Shown: positions 50,780 to 61,130 of the stretch, piece after piece
Layout: every line of letters starts with the position of its first letter
Position numbering within the stretch: position 1 is the first letter of the stretch
Assembly: GCF_014472415.1 (NCBI RefSeq)
Contig: NZ_JACSZV010000004.1
Location: 1-64,000 of the forward strand
Length of the DNA stretch: 64,000 nucleotides
Origin: Pseudomonas sp. N40(2020)
GTDB taxonomy: Bacteria > Pseudomonadota > Gammaproteobacteria > Pseudomonadales > Pseudomonadaceae
Reading direction: 5' to 3'
Notes under the pieces: generated by a model
Seen by the model: only the letters and a program-made list of their open reading frames with translations
Told to the model about the DNA's origin: nothing
The model's database searches: none
Position numbers and translations under genes: made by a program

Positions 50780-52342
50780 ATGCGCATCAAAGTCCACTGC
50801 CAGAACCGCATCGGCATCCTGCGCGACATTCTCAACTTGTTGGTGGCGTACGGGATCAACGTCGCGCGCGGCGAGGTTGGTGGTGAGCATGGCAACGCGA
50901 TTTATCTGCATTGCCCGAACCTGATCAACATCCAGTTCCAGGCGTTGCGGCCGAAGTTCGAATCGATTGCCGGGGTGTTCGGTGTCAAGCGGGTAGGGCT
51001 GATGCCCAGCGAGCGCCGGCACATGGAGTTGAACGCACTGCTCGGTGCGCTGGAATTTCCGGTGTTGTCGATCGATATGGGTGGCTCGATTGTCGCCGCC
51101 AACCGCGCGGCGGCGCAGTTGCTCGGCGTGCGGGTCGACGAGGTGCCGGGGATTCCGCTGTCACGCTATGCCGAGGACTTCGACCTGCCGGAACTGGTGC
51201 GTGCCAATAAATCGCGAATCAACGGCATGCGGGTCAAGGTCAAGGGCGACGTTTTTCTCGCCGACATCGCTCCGCTGCAATCGGAGCACGACGACAGCGA
51301 AGCGATGGCCGGTGCGGTGCTGACCTTGCATCGCGCCGACCGTGTCGGCGAGCGCATCTATAACGTGCGCAAGCAGGAGTTGCGCGGTTTCGACAGCATC
51401 TTCCAAAGCTCGAAAGTCATGGCGGCGGTGGTGCGCGAAGCGCGTCGCATGGCGCCCCTCGATGCACCTCTATTGATAGAAGGCGAAACCGGCACCGGCA
51501 AGGAGTTGCTGGCACGCGCCTGTCACCTCGCCAGTCCGCGCGGACAATCGCCGCTGATGGCGCTCAACTGCGCTGGCCTGCCGGAGTCGATGGCCGAGAC
51601 CGAGCTGTTCGGCTATGGCCCCGGTGCTTTCGAAGGCGCACGCGCTGAAGGCAAGCTCGGTCTGCTGGAGTTGACGGCGGGCGGCACGTTGTTTCTCGAT
51701 GGTGTCGGCGAAATGAGCCCGCGCTTGCAGGTGAAATTGCTGCGCTTCTTACAGGACGGCTGCTTCCGTCGCGTCGGCAGCGATGAAGAGGTTTATCTGG
51801 ATGTGCGGGTGATCTGCGCAACACAGGTGGACTTGTCCGAGTTGTGCGCTCGCGGCGAGTTTCGTCAGGATTTGTACCACCGCTTGAACGTGCTTTCTCT
51901 GCACATTCCGCCGCTGCGCGAATGCCTCGACGGTTTGACACCGCTGGTCGAGCACTTCCTCGATCAGGCCAGTCGGCAGATCGGCTGCTCGCTACCAAAA
52001 CTGGCGCCGGCGGCAATGGATCGGCTCAGTCATTATCACTGGCCGGGTAATGTGCGGCAGTTGGAGAACGTGCTGTTTCAGGCGGTGTCGCTGTGTGATG
52101 GCGGCACGGTCAAGGCCGAGCATATTCGTCTGCCGGATTATGGCGTGCGTCAGCCACTTGGCGATTTTTCCCTTGAGGGTGGGCTGGACGAGATCGTCGG
52201 GCGGTTTGAGAAGGCCGTGCTGGAACGTCTGTATTCCGAGCACCCGAGCAGTCGGCAACTGGGTAAGCGCCTTGGCGTTTCGCATACGACCATTGCCAAT
52301 AAGTTGCGTGAGTATGAGGTGGGCAAAGAGCCTGAAGCCTGA
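50780..52342 (+). CDS. phhR: TyrR-type transcriptional activator PhhR
   Basis: This 520-residue regulator has an N-terminal ACT-like domain (MRIKVHCQNRIGILRDILNLL), a PAS-like part (ALEFPVLSIDMGGSIVAANRAA), and a sigma-54-type AAA domain with Walker A GETGTGKE. The GAFTGA loop reads GAFEGA, and a Fis-type helix-turn-helix (SSRQLGKRLGVSHTTIANKL) is at the end. The altered GAFTGA fits TyrR/PhhR proteins that can act with sigma-70. ATG 50780 gives the family start. It should sense aromatic amino acids and control phhABC. Confidence 0.96.
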   Translation: MRIKVHCQNRIGILRDILNLLVAYGINVARGEVGGEHGNAIYLHCPNLINIQFQALRPKFESIAGVFGVKRVGLMPSERRHMELNALLGALEFPVLSIDMGGSIVAANRAAAQLLGVRVDEVPGIPLSRYAEDFDLPELVRANKSRINGMRVKVKGDVFLADIAPLQSEHDDSEAMAGAVLTLHRADRVGERIYNVRKQELRGFDSIFQSSKVMAAVVREARRMAPLDAPLLIEGETGTGKELLARACHLASPRGQSPLMALNCAGLPESMAETELFGYGPGAFEGARAEGKLGLLELTAGGTLFLDGVGEMSPRLQVKLLRFLQDGCFRRVGSDEEVYLDVRVICATQVDLSELCARGEFRQDLYHRLNVLSLHIPPLRECLDGLTPLVEHFLDQASRQIGCSLPKLAPAAMDRLSHYHWPGNVRQLENVLFQAVSLCDGGTVKAEHIRLPDYGVRQPLGDFSLEGGLDEIVGRFEKAVLERLYSEHPSSRQLGKRLGVSHTTIANKLREYEVGKEPEA

Positions 52343-52442
52343 GATCAAAAGATCGTCCGAACGCGGCCCGAACCTTCGGCAGCTTCTACAGTTGGAATGC
52401 GGATTCCTGTAGGAGCTGCGGCACGCTGCGATTTTTTGATCC
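52343..52442. repeat. REP-like doublet, family B (decayed)
   Basis: GATCAAAAGATCG at the left and CGATTTTTTGATC at the right bracket imperfect CTTCGGCAGCTTCTACA / TGTAGGAGCTGCG arms. It is directly downstream of phhR and may be its terminator. Confidence 0.78.
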
Positions 52443-52556
52443 ATTGCCGCGAAGCGGCATAACACCGCCGGTTTTTCGACTTCGATACATTTCCCAATTC
52501 CCCGCAATACCCCTCAAGTCCTTTGTTTGCCGGGCCTCAAGCCGCCAGAAAAAAGT

Positions 52557-52572
52557 TGGTCTGCAAATTGCT
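52557..52572 (+). promoter_or_regulatory. Sigma-54 promoter of the flgF operon
   Basis: TGGTCTGCAAATTGCT keeps the hallmark GG (52558-52559) and GC (52570-52571) with exactly 10 bases between. It lies about 57 bases ahead of the flgF GTG, right for RpoN control of a pseudomonad hook/rod operon through FleQ or FleR. Confidence 0.85.
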
Positions 52573-52628
52573 TATGGCTCAGCAGTACAGCGGTGGGCGG
52601 CAAACGTCCGGCATGCAGAGGAAAGAGT

Positions 52629-53369
52629 GTGGACAAGTACCTTTATGTGGCAATGACCGGCGCCAGCCAGAACGCACTGGCGCAGAAGGCTCATGCCAAC
52701 AACCTGGCGAACATCTCCACCAACGGTTTTCAGCGCGACCTGGAGCAGGCGCGTTCGATGCCGGTGTTTGGTGACAGCTTTCCGGCGCGCGCGTTTGCCC
52801 TGAGCGAACGGCCCGCCACTGATTTCACGCCAGGCTCGCTGGTGCAGACCGGCCGTGACCTCGACGTCGCCGTGACCGGCAATGGCTGGATCGCCGTGCA
52901 GAATCCCAACGGTGGCGAAAGCTACGTGCGCACCGGCAGCCTGAATGTCGACGCCCTCGGCGTCCTGCGTGCAGGCAACGGCATGCCGGTGATGGGCAAT
53001 GGCGGTCCGATCGCCGTGCCACCCGAGCAGCAGATCGAAGTCGGCGAAGACGGCACCATCAGTATTCGTGCGATGGGCGAAGGCCCGCGCGTCATGGCGG
53101 AAGTCGACCGGATCAAACTGGTCAACCCGGACATCAAGAACATGAACAAGGGCCTCGACGGCTCGATCTACACCAAGGACGGCCAGCCTGCGCCGATCGA
53201 TGCCAACGTCAAACTGGTGTCGGGTTTCCTGGAGTCGAGCAACGTCAATGCCGTGGAAGAAATGACTTCGGTGCTGGCCCTGGCCAAGCAGTTCGAGTTG
53301 CACGTCAAGATGATGAACACCGCCAAAGACGACGACCAGGCCATGGCTCGGGTCTTGCAGATCAGCTAA
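52629..53369 (+). CDS. flgF: Flagellar proximal rod protein FlgF
   Basis: This 246-residue rod protein starts at GTG 52629 after GAGGAAAG and has the N-terminal rod/hook motif YVAMTGASQNALAQKAHANNLANISTNGF and a C-terminal ESSNVNAVEEMTSVLALAKQFELHVKMM. Both ends form the coiled coil of the axial family. The longer upstream frame is not conserved and covers the sigma-54 promoter. It begins the flgFGHIJKL operon. Confidence 0.96.
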   Translation: MDKYLYVAMTGASQNALAQKAHANNLANISTNGFQRDLEQARSMPVFGDSFPARAFALSERPATDFTPGSLVQTGRDLDVAVTGNGWIAVQNPNGGESYVRTGSLNVDALGVLRAGNGMPVMGNGGPIAVPPEQQIEVGEDGTISIRAMGEGPRVMAEVDRIKLVNPDIKNMNKGLDGSIYTKDGQPAPIDANVKLVSGFLESSNVNAVEEMTSVLALAKQFELHVKMMNTAKDDDQAMARVLQIS

Positions 53370-53414
53370 TTATCAGAACGTCGCGCCGTAAAACAGGCGC
53401 ACGAGGAGAATCGA

Positions 53415-54200
53415 ATGCTTCCGGCTCTATGGGTTGCCAAAACCGGTCTGTCCGCCCAGGACACCAACTTGACCACCATTTCCAACAACCTGGCAAACGT
53501 CTCGACCACGGGTTTCAAACGTGACCGCGCCGAGTTCCAGGACTTGCTGTATCAGATCAAGCGTCAGCCAGGCGCCCAGTCGACCCAGGACAGCGAACTG
53601 CCGTCGGGTCTGCAAGTGGGTACCGGTGTGCGCATTGTCGGCACGCAGAAAAACTTCACCGCCGGCAGCCTGCAAACCACCGAACAGCCGCTGGACCTGG
53701 CCGTTGACGGTCGCGGTTTCTTCCAGATTCTGCAGCCGGACGGCACCACGTCCTACACCCGTGACGGTACTTTCCACCTCGATTCCAATGGCCAGGTCGT
53801 CAACGCCAGCGGTTTCGCTCTGGAACCAGCCATCGTCATTCCGAACGATGCCCAGACCTTCACCGTCGGCCGTGACGGCACCGTATCGATCACCGTTGCC
53901 GGCAACCCGGCTTCCCAAGTGATTGGCAACCTGCAAACCGCCGACTTCATCAACCCGGCCGGCCTGCAAGCGGTGGGCAACAACCTGTTCCTGGAAACCG
54001 CTGCTTCCGGCGCGCCGCAAGTCGGTACTCCGGGCCTGAACGGTTTCGGTACCACGCTGCAGAACACCCTGGAAACGTCCAACGTCAGCACCGTTGAAGA
54101 GATGGTCAACATGATCACCACTCAGCGCGCTTACGAGATGAACTCCAAGGTGATCTCCACCGCCGACCAGATGCTCTCGTTCGTAACGCAGAATCTGTAA
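53415..54200 (+). CDS. flgG: Flagellar distal rod protein FlgG
   Basis: This 261-residue axial protein has the rod N-terminus LWVAKTGLSAQDTNLTTISNNLANVSTTGFKRDRAEFQDLLYQ (condensed), DGRGFFQIL, and C-terminal LETSNVSTVEEMVNMITTQRAYEMNSKVISTADQM. Length and motifs match the family closely. AGGAGAATCG precedes ATG. It polymerises to form the distal rod crossing the peptidoglycan and outer membrane. Confidence 0.97.
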   Translation: MLPALWVAKTGLSAQDTNLTTISNNLANVSTTGFKRDRAEFQDLLYQIKRQPGAQSTQDSELPSGLQVGTGVRIVGTQKNFTAGSLQTTEQPLDLAVDGRGFFQILQPDGTTSYTRDGTFHLDSNGQVVNASGFALEPAIVIPNDAQTFTVGRDGTVSITVAGNPASQVIGNLQTADFINPAGLQAVGNNLFLETAASGAPQVGTPGLNGFGTTLQNTLETSNVSTVEEMVNMITTQRAYEMNSKVISTADQMLSFVTQNL

Positions 54201-54252
54201 TCAAGTCTATGAGGCGGCCATGAGGTCGCCTGCAACACCGTGAGGTAGGGTC

Positions 54253-54948
54253 ATGAATCGCTTCGTATCTGTTCTGGCATTGAGTGGAGTCGTCTCGCTC
54301 GCGGGCTGTGTCGCTCCGACGCCCAAGCCCAATGACCCTTACTACGCCCCGGTGTTGCCGCGCACGCCGTTGCCGGCGGCCGCCAACAACGGCTCAATCT
54401 ATCAGGCCGGCTTCGAGCAGAACCTGTACAGCGATCGCAAGGCGTTCCGGGTCGGTGACATCATCACCATCACCCTGAACGAGAGAACCCAGGCGAGCAA
54501 AAACGCTAACTCGCAGATCGGCAAGAACAGCGATACCACGGTCGGCCTGACTTCGTTGTTCGGTTCCAGTCTGACCACCAATAACCCGCTGGGCAGCAAT
54601 GACCTGAGCCTGAACGCCGGCTACAGCGCTGACCGCGCGACCAAGGGCGACAGCAAGGCTGCGCAGGGCAATACCCTGACCGGTTCGATCACCGTGACCG
54701 TGGCCGACGTACTGCCCAACGGTATCATCGCCGTGCGCGGCGAGAAGTGGATGACCCTCAACACGGGCGATGAGCTGGTGCGGATCGCCGGTCTGGTGCG
54801 TGCCGATGACATCGCCACTGACAACACTGTTTCGTCGACCCGTGTCGCCGACGCGCGCATCACCTACTCGGGCACCGGTTCGTTTGCCGATGCGAGTCAG
54901 CCAGGCTGGTTCGACCGTTTCTTCCTCAGCCCGCTGTTCCCTTTCTAG
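54253..54948 (+). CDS. flgH: Flagellar L-ring lipoprotein FlgH
   Basis: This 231-residue lipoprotein has a lipobox LAGC at residues about 18-21. [22 protein letters not shown] and the C-terminal [22 protein letters not shown] follow. It forms the bushing of the rod in the outer membrane. Its TAG stop touches the GTG start of flgI. Confidence 0.97.
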   Translation: MNRFVSVLALSGVVSLAGCVAPTPKPNDPYYAPVLPRTPLPAAANNGSIYQAGFEQNLYSDRKAFRVGDIITITLNERTQASKNANSQIGKNSDTTVGLTSLFGSSLTTNNPLGSNDLSLNAGYSADRATKGDSKAAQGNTLTGSITVTVADVLPNGIIAVRGEKWMTLNTGDELVRIAGLVRADDIATDNTVSSTRVADARITYSGTGSFADASQPGWFDRFFLSPLFPF

Positions 54949-56064
54949 GTGGCTACGTTGAACTTCAAGAGCCTCATGCTCGCTGCGGCCATGATGTCCG
55001 CAGCCTTTGGTGTCCACGCCGAGCGGCTGAAAGATATCGCCAGCATTTCCGGCGTGCGGTCCAACCAATTGATCGGTTACGGCCTGGTGGTCGGGCTTAA
55101 CGGCACCGGTGACCAGACAACGCAAACCCCCTTCACCCTGCAGACCTTCAACAACATGCTCTCGCAGTTCGGTATCAAAGTGCCGCCGGGATCGGGCAAC
55201 GTGCAGTTGAAGAACGTCGCGGCGGTGTCCATCAGTGCTGATCTGCCGGCGTTTGCCAAGCCAGGCCAACAGGTCGATATCACCGTTGCCTCGATCGGTA
55301 ACTCTAAGAGCCTGCGTGGCGGCACCCTGTTGCTGACCCCGCTCAAGGGTATCGACGGCAACGTCTATGCAATCGCCCAGGGCAACCTGGTCGTGGGCGG
55401 TTTCGATGCTGAAGGTCGAGACGGCTCGAAGATCACTGTCAACGTTCCGTCGGCTGGTCGCATCCCTGGCGGTGCATCGGTGGAGCGCTCGGTGCCGAGC
55501 GGTTTCAATCAGGGTAATAGCCTGACGTTGAACCTCAACCGTTCCGACTTCACCACCGCCAAACGCATCGTCGACAAGATCAACGACATGCTCGGCCCAG
55601 GTGTCGCTCAGGCCATCGACGGCGGCTCGATCCGCGTTACCGCACCGCTCGATCCGAGCCAGCGTGTCGACTACCTGTCGATCCTGGAAAACCTCGAAGT
55701 CGATCCGGGGCAGGCGGTGGCGAAAGTCATCATCAACTCGCGCACCGGCACCATCGTCATCGGTCAGAACGTGAAAGTCTCGCCGGCCGCCGTAACCCAC
55801 GGCAGCCTGACCGTGACCATTACTGAAGACCCGATCGTCAGCCAGCCAGGCCCACTGTCCAACGGCCAGACCGCTGTCGTGCCACGTTCCCGCGTGAACG
55901 CCGAACAGGAAGCCAAACCGATGTTCAAGTTCGGCCCGGGCACCACCCTCGACGAGATCGTCCGTGCGGTGAACCAGGTCGGCGCGGCACCGGGTGACTT
56001 GATGGCCATTCTCGAAGCACTGAAGCAGGCCGGCGCGTTGCAAGCCGACCTGATCGTGATCTGA
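54949..56064 (+). CDS. flgI: Flagellar P-ring protein FlgI
   Basis: This 371-residue periplasmic protein has a signal peptide ending GVHA, then [33 protein letters not shown] and [30 protein letters not shown]. It forms the P ring in the peptidoglycan layer. The start is taken as GTG 54949, directly behind the flgH stop and without its own ribosome site, so coupling is likely; ATG 54976 is the alternative. Confidence 0.96.
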   Translation: MATLNFKSLMLAAAMMSAAFGVHAERLKDIASISGVRSNQLIGYGLVVGLNGTGDQTTQTPFTLQTFNNMLSQFGIKVPPGSGNVQLKNVAAVSISADLPAFAKPGQQVDITVASIGNSKSLRGGTLLLTPLKGIDGNVYAIAQGNLVVGGFDAEGRDGSKITVNVPSAGRIPGGASVERSVPSGFNQGNSLTLNLNRSDFTTAKRIVDKINDMLGPGVAQAIDGGSIRVTAPLDPSQRVDYLSILENLEVDPGQAVAKVIINSRTGTIVIGQNVKVSPAAVTHGSLTVTITEDPIVSQPGPLSNGQTAVVPRSRVNAEQEAKPMFKFGPGTTLDEIVRAVNQVGAAPGDLMAILEALKQAGALQADLIVI

Positions 56065-56075
56065 GGCCGACGACT

Positions 56076-57371
56076 ATGGATATGCGCAAGAGCGGTCTGG
56101 TCAGCAGCAGCGATTCGGGTTCTTACTCTGACCTCAATCGTCTGAACCAGCTAAAGGTCGGTGACAAGGACAGTGATGCGAACATGCGCAAAGTTGCGCA
56201 GGAATTCGAATCGCTGTTCCTCGGCGAGATGCTCAAATCGATGCGTTCGGCGACCAATGCCCTGGGTGAGGACAATCCTCTCAACACGCCGGCCGCCAAG
56301 CAGTATCAGGAAATGTACGACCAGCAACTGGCCGTTTCCATGTCCCGCGAGGGCGGTGGTATCGGTCTGGCCGACGTGCTGATGCGCCAGATGTCGAAGA
56401 ACAAACCAATGGCGCCGGGTGAGGCTGCGGCCGCGTCCGCCGCCAAGCAGGAAGAAGCCAAAGCCAAGGCCGCTGCCGTGGCAACGCCGATTGCCGCTGG
56501 CACCGTCGCCACCAATGGCCCGTTGTCGCGCCTCAATGGTGAGCGTCCGCTGTGGGCCTCGCGTTCGGTCAATGCGCCTAACACGCAACTGGCCCACCGC
56601 AATGACATGGAAATGATCAACCAGCGCCGTTTGGCTCTGCCGCCGAAACTGGCCGATCGTTTGCTCGCAGGCCTGGTGCCTTCGGCCACCACGACAAGCG
56701 CCGCAACGCAATTGCCACAGCGTGCCACGACTGCCGCCACCACTGGCGCAGGTCCGCTGTACAACGGCGACTGGCTGGCACGCGCCGAGGCTGACAAAGC
56801 CTCCGGTGGGCAGATGCAGGTTTACGGCCGGGCGATGGCGCAGATTCCATTGGCACCGGCGAAAAAAGCCTTCAGTTCTGCCGACGAATTCGTCAACACC
56901 ATGCTGCCGATGGCCGAGGAAGCCGCCGCTCGTATCGGCGTCGATCCGCGTTACCTGGTGGCGCAAGCCGCACTGGAAACCGGTTGGGGCAAATCGGTCA
57001 TGCGTGCTCAGGATGGCAGTAGCAGCCACAACCTGTTCGGTATCAAGGCGAGCAGCAACTGGAAGGGTGATTCGGCCCGGGCAATCACCAGCGAGTTCCG
57101 TAATGGCGCGATGGTCAAGGAGACGGCCGAGTTCCGTTCCTATGCCTCGTACAAGGACAGCTTCCACGATCTGGTGACTTTGCTGCAGAGCAATAATCGC
57201 TATCAAGATGTGCTGAAGTCGGCCGATAACCCAGAACAGTTTGTACGCGAGTTGCAAAAGGCCGGTTACGCCACCGACCCGAACTACGCAAGCAAGATTT
57301 CGCAGATTGCCAAGCAGATGAACGTTAACCAGAACTACGCTGCGGCGGGCGTTTCGACAACGCCTCTATAA
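56076..57371 (+). CDS. flgJ: FlgJ: rod scaffold and peptidoglycan hydrolase
   Basis: This 431-residue protein has an N-terminal rod-binding domain (about 30-115; KVAQEFESLFLGEMLKSMR), a linker of about 130 residues rich in Ala/Thr, and a glucosaminidase-type hydrolase (about 265-420). The hydrolase has VAQAALETGWGKS carrying the likely catalytic Glu and DSFHDLVTLLQSNNRY. It opens the peptidoglycan for the rod. It is longer than E. coli FlgJ (313) because of the linker. Confidence 0.96.
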   Translation: MDMRKSGLVSSSDSGSYSDLNRLNQLKVGDKDSDANMRKVAQEFESLFLGEMLKSMRSATNALGEDNPLNTPAAKQYQEMYDQQLAVSMSREGGGIGLADVLMRQMSKNKPMAPGEAAAASAAKQEEAKAKAAAVATPIAAGTVATNGPLSRLNGERPLWASRSVNAPNTQLAHRNDMEMINQRRLALPPKLADRLLAGLVPSATTTSAATQLPQRATTAATTGAGPLYNGDWLARAEADKASGGQMQVYGRAMAQIPLAPAKKAFSSADEFVNTMLPMAEEAAARIGVDPRYLVAQAALETGWGKSVMRAQDGSSSHNLFGIKASSNWKGDSARAITSEFRNGAMVKETAEFRSYASYKDSFHDLVTLLQSNNRYQDVLKSADNPEQFVRELQKAGYATDPNYASKISQIAKQMNVNQNYAAAGVSTTPL

Positions 57372-57393
57372 AACATAAAGTAAGGTTTGAACC

Positions 57394-59454
57394 ATGAGTT
57401 TGCTCAACATCGGGATGTCGGGTTTATCCGCTAGCCAATCTTCTTTGATGGTGACGGGCAACAACATTGCCAACGTCGATACGGCCGGCTACTCGCGCCA
57501 GCAAACCGTGCAGAATTCAAAAAGCTCGATTCAGAACGGCAACCTCTGGATCGGCACCGGTACGACCCTGGCCGACGTGCGCCGGGTCTACAACAGCTAC
57601 ATCGACGCCCAGTTGCAGACCACCACTTCGCTCAACAGCGATGCGGCGGCTTACCTGGGTCAGGTCACTCCGCTCGACAAATTGCTGTCCGATAGCGGCA
57701 CCGGCCTCAATGGCGCGTTGACCAAGTTTTTCGCCTCGGTGCAGAACGTCAACGCCAAGCCGGGTGATGATGCTTCGCGCCAACTGCTGCTCAGTGATGC
57801 CCAAGCCTTGAGCGCACGCTTCAACTCGGTTTCCAGCCAGTTGAATGCGCAGAACTCGGACATCAACGGCAACCTGACGAGCATGGCTGATCAGGTCAAC
57901 AAACTGGCGAACACTGTCGCTCAGTTGAACCAGAAAATCTCCGAAATTTCCAACTCCGGTGGCCAGCCCAACGAGCTGCTCGATGCGCGTAACGAGACCA
58001 TTCGCCAACTGTCGACCTTCACCGGTGCGCAGGTCGTCGAGCGTGGCGGCAACATGGATATATATCTGGGCAACGGTCAGCCGCTGGTGATGGGCAGCAC
58101 GGTCAGCAAGCTGGAAGTCACGCCAAGCAAGACCGACCCATCGCGTATGGCCCTGCAGCTCAATAACGGCTCCAGCACTGTCGACATCACCTCGGGCATC
58201 ACAGGTGGCGAGATCGGTGGCCTGCTGCGTTATCGCAGCACCGTGCTCGACCCAGCGATGAACGAGCTGGGCCGCGTGGCACTGGTCGTTGCCGATCAGA
58301 TGAACACGATTCAGGCGCAAGGCATCGACAAGAACGGTGACTTTGGCGGCAGCCTGTTCACCAGCATCAATACTGCGGCGAACATGTCTGCGCGCAGCAC
58401 CGCCACTATCGGCAACAGTGCAGGTTCCGGCAAATTCGATGTGAGCATCGAGGACACCGGCAAGCTGACCATCAACGATTACAAAGTGACTTTCACCAGC
58501 GCCACGGACTACACCGTGCAGCGTCTGCCGGAAGGCACCGCCATGGGCGCGTTCAGCACCACCACCAACCCGCCTCCGGTCATCGACGGCTTCTCGTTGA
58601 AACTCACTGGCGGCACGGCAGCGGCGGGTGACACGTTCAAGATCACCCCGACGCGCAGCGCGGCGGCCAGCATCAAGACCGAGATGACCGACTCCAAGCG
58701 CCTGGCCATCGCAGCTCCGTTGGGCGCCGCCATTGCCCCGGGCGGCAGCGGCACGCTGACCATTCCGGCCAGCGGTCAGCCGACCCTGACCACGAAGTTC
58801 GATATCTACGACGCCACCACCACCACGGCGATGCAGAACGGCATGAAGTACTCGACGCCGGTCAAAGTGGTGTTTGGCGATCCTTCGGCGGACGGCACCA
58901 GTCAGGGTTACCAGCTACTCGATGCCCAGGGCGGTGTGTTGAGCAGCGGCACCATCAAGCCGGGCCAGAACAACACCCTGAACCTGAGTATTCCGCTCAA
59001 GGACTCGACCGGCGCTGCGATCCCGCCAGCTCCGGCCACCCAGTACACCGTCAGTTTCGATATGACCGTCGCCGGCTCGCCAGGCAAAGGCTCGGCGATC
59101 AATGTCAGCCTCAGCCAGCCGGGCACACTGGACAACCGCAACGGCGGTGTACTGGCTGACCTGCAGACCAAGCAGACAGTGGACACCGGTTCGGCCAGCA
59201 AAGGTATTTCCCTGACCGACTCCTACGGCAAATTGGTCGAAGGTGTCGGCGCCAAAGCTGCCCAGGGCAAGCTCGACAGCGCGGCCACCGACGCCATTCT
59301 GGCCAACGCCAAGGGCGCGCGTGATTCGTTGTCCGGCGTCGACCTCGACGAAGAGACCGGCAACCTGGTCAAGTTTCAGCAGTACTACACCGCGTCCTCG
59401 CAGATCATCAAGGCTGCGCAGGAAATTTTCAGCACACTGATCAACAGTCTTTAA
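57394..59454 (+). CDS. flgK: Flagellar hook-associated protein FlgK (HAP1)
   Basis: This 686-residue protein joins hook and filament. The N-terminus LLNIGMSGLSASQSSLMVTGNNIANVDTAGYSRQ and C-terminal GVDLDEETGNLVKFQQYYTASSQIIKAAQEIFSTLI form the conserved D0/D1 coils. A long variable middle (about 330-600) accounts for a length well over E. coli FlgK, as in other pseudomonads. A TAAGG ribosome site precedes ATG. flgL follows after 14 bases. Confidence 0.97.
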   Translation: MSLLNIGMSGLSASQSSLMVTGNNIANVDTAGYSRQQTVQNSKSSIQNGNLWIGTGTTLADVRRVYNSYIDAQLQTTTSLNSDAAAYLGQVTPLDKLLSDSGTGLNGALTKFFASVQNVNAKPGDDASRQLLLSDAQALSARFNSVSSQLNAQNSDINGNLTSMADQVNKLANTVAQLNQKISEISNSGGQPNELLDARNETIRQLSTFTGAQVVERGGNMDIYLGNGQPLVMGSTVSKLEVTPSKTDPSRMALQLNNGSSTVDITSGITGGEIGGLLRYRSTVLDPAMNELGRVALVVADQMNTIQAQGIDKNGDFGGSLFTSINTAANMSARSTATIGNSAGSGKFDVSIEDTGKLTINDYKVTFTSATDYTVQRLPEGTAMGAFSTTTNPPPVIDGFSLKLTGGTAAAGDTFKITPTRSAAASIKTEMTDSKRLAIAAPLGAAIAPGGSGTLTIPASGQPTLTTKFDIYDATTTTAMQNGMKYSTPVKVVFGDPSADGTSQGYQLLDAQGGVLSSGTIKPGQNNTLNLSIPLKDSTGAAIPPAPATQYTVSFDMTVAGSPGKGSAINVSLSQPGTLDNRNGGVLADLQTKQTVDTGSASKGISLTDSYGKLVEGVGAKAAQGKLDSAATDAILANAKGARDSLSGVDLDEETGNLVKFQQYYTASSQIIKAAQEIFSTLINSL

Positions 59455-59468
59455 GGGAGTCGTAATCC

Positions 59469-61034
59469 ATGCGCATTTCTACCGGCCAGTTTTACGAATC
59501 TTCGGCAGCCAACTATCAGAAAAACTTTGCCAACGTGGTCAAGAGCAGCGAAGAGGCTAGCAGCCTGATTCGCGTCAACACGGCGGCAGATGATCCGGTT
59601 GGCGCTTCGCGTCTGCTGCAATTGGGCCAACAGGCTTCGATGCTTGATCAGTACGAAGCCAACGCCACTACCATCAAAGGCACACTGGGTACCGCTGAAG
59701 CGGTGATGACCAGCATCAACAACGTGCTGCAGCGTGCCAAGGAATTGGCCGTGAGTGCCGGCAACGCCGGGTACACGGACGCCGACCGTCAGGCCACGGC
59801 GTCCGAGCTGGGTCAGATCGAAGAGCAACTGCTCAGCCTGATGAACAGCAAGGACGAGAACGGTAAATACATCTTCGCCGGCTCCAAGGGCGACACCGTA
59901 CCGTTCACTCGCAATGACGATGGCACTTACGCCTACAACGGCGACCAGGTGACCCTCGATCTGGCGATCGGTGACAACATGAAGATGGCCACCAACACCA
60001 CCGGTTGGGAAGCTTTCCAGCAAGCGGTCAACACCAGCCGCAGCCAGGTCACCATGACGGCGCCCGCGGTGAATGACAATCGCGTGGTTCTGTCCAACGG
60101 TCAGGTGTCGTCGAACGTCAGCTACAACAGCAAGTTCCGTAGCGGCGAGCCGTACACTGTTGATTTTGTCAGCGGCACCCAGCTCAAAATCACTGACTCG
60201 GCCGGTAATGATGTGACGGCCGAAGCCAGTCAGGGTGGCGCGTTCGATCCGAAAAGCACGGCCGGTCAGACGGTCAGCTTCCGGGGCGTGGACCTGACGC
60301 TGAACATCAACCTGCAATCGGGTGATGTACCGGGCACCGTGCTGCCGGGTCACACGTTCACACTGGCGGCCAAGCCTGACACCTTCACCGGCACCCGCAG
60401 CCCGGGCAACCCGTCGTCGGCCCAGATCACCGGCAGCAGCGTCACCAACTCGACAGACTACAAAGCCAGTTTCCCGACCGGTTCAGCGGTGATGAAATTC
60501 ACCAGCGCGACCGCGTTCGATCTGTACGCTGCACCGTTGACCGCTGACAGCAAACCGGTGTCCAGCGGCACTGTGGTCGCAGGCGTGGCCACTGCTTCGG
60601 GTGTGAGTTTCAACATCAGCGGTACACCGGCTGCCAACGATCAGTTCAGCGTGGCCGTCAATACTCACGAAACCCAGAACATTCTGGACAGCGTGAGTCA
60701 GTTGAAAAACGTGCTGAACACGCCAACCAACGGCAATGCGCTGGCTATCCAGCAATTGCAGGCTGGTCTGGCCTCCGGTCTGGGCAACCTCGCCAGTGGC
60801 ACCGATCAGTTATCCAGTGCGATCAGTTCGGTCGGTGGTCGTGGCTCGTCGCTGGTGACCCAGAGCGATACCAATCAGTCGCTGGTACTGGCCAACGCGC
60901 AGACACAATCGTCGATCCGCGACTCCGATCCGGCCGAGGTCATGACCCGTCTGACCCTGCAGCAAACCATGTTGCAAGCCTCGCAACTGGCCTTCAGCAA
61001 GATTGCGCAACTGGGCTTGTTCAACAAGATCTGA
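59469..61034 (+). CDS. flgL: Flagellar hook-associated protein FlgL (HAP3), long form
   Basis: This 521-residue flagellin-like junction protein has conserved N-terminal MRISTGQFYESSAANYQKN and C-terminal MTRLTLQQTMLQASQLAFSKIAQLGLF. An expanded variable centre (about 180-400) with Ig-like Ser/Thr-rich sequence makes it about 200 residues longer than E. coli FlgL. AGGGAG precedes ATG. It ends the hook operon, and a hairpin follows. Confidence 0.96.
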   Translation: MRISTGQFYESSAANYQKNFANVVKSSEEASSLIRVNTAADDPVGASRLLQLGQQASMLDQYEANATTIKGTLGTAEAVMTSINNVLQRAKELAVSAGNAGYTDADRQATASELGQIEEQLLSLMNSKDENGKYIFAGSKGDTVPFTRNDDGTYAYNGDQVTLDLAIGDNMKMATNTTGWEAFQQAVNTSRSQVTMTAPAVNDNRVVLSNGQVSSNVSYNSKFRSGEPYTVDFVSGTQLKITDSAGNDVTAEASQGGAFDPKSTAGQTVSFRGVDLTLNINLQSGDVPGTVLPGHTFTLAAKPDTFTGTRSPGNPSSAQITGSSVTNSTDYKASFPTGSAVMKFTSATAFDLYAAPLTADSKPVSSGTVVAGVATASGVSFNISGTPAANDQFSVAVNTHETQNILDSVSQLKNVLNTPTNGNALAIQQLQAGLASGLGNLASGTDQLSSAISSVGGRGSSLVTQSDTNQSLVLANAQTQSSIRDSDPAEVMTRLTLQQTMLQASQLAFSKIAQLGLFNKI

Positions 61035-61080
61035 GTCTGTGCCTGTCGAGCTGCCAACCGTCTTTTCCTAAGCGGTTACG

Positions 61081-61109
61081 GGGTTCCTGCCTGAAGAGGG
61101 CAGGGACCC
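61081..61109 (+). terminator. Hairpin between flgL and the glycosyltransferase
   Basis: GGGTTCCTGCC and GGCAGGGACCC pair with one G-T wobble around a 7-base loop. It lacks a T-run, so it may only partly stop transcription or act on mRNA stability. Confidence 0.55.
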
Positions 61110-61130
61110 GCCGCTCGAGAGTTTCCCGCC

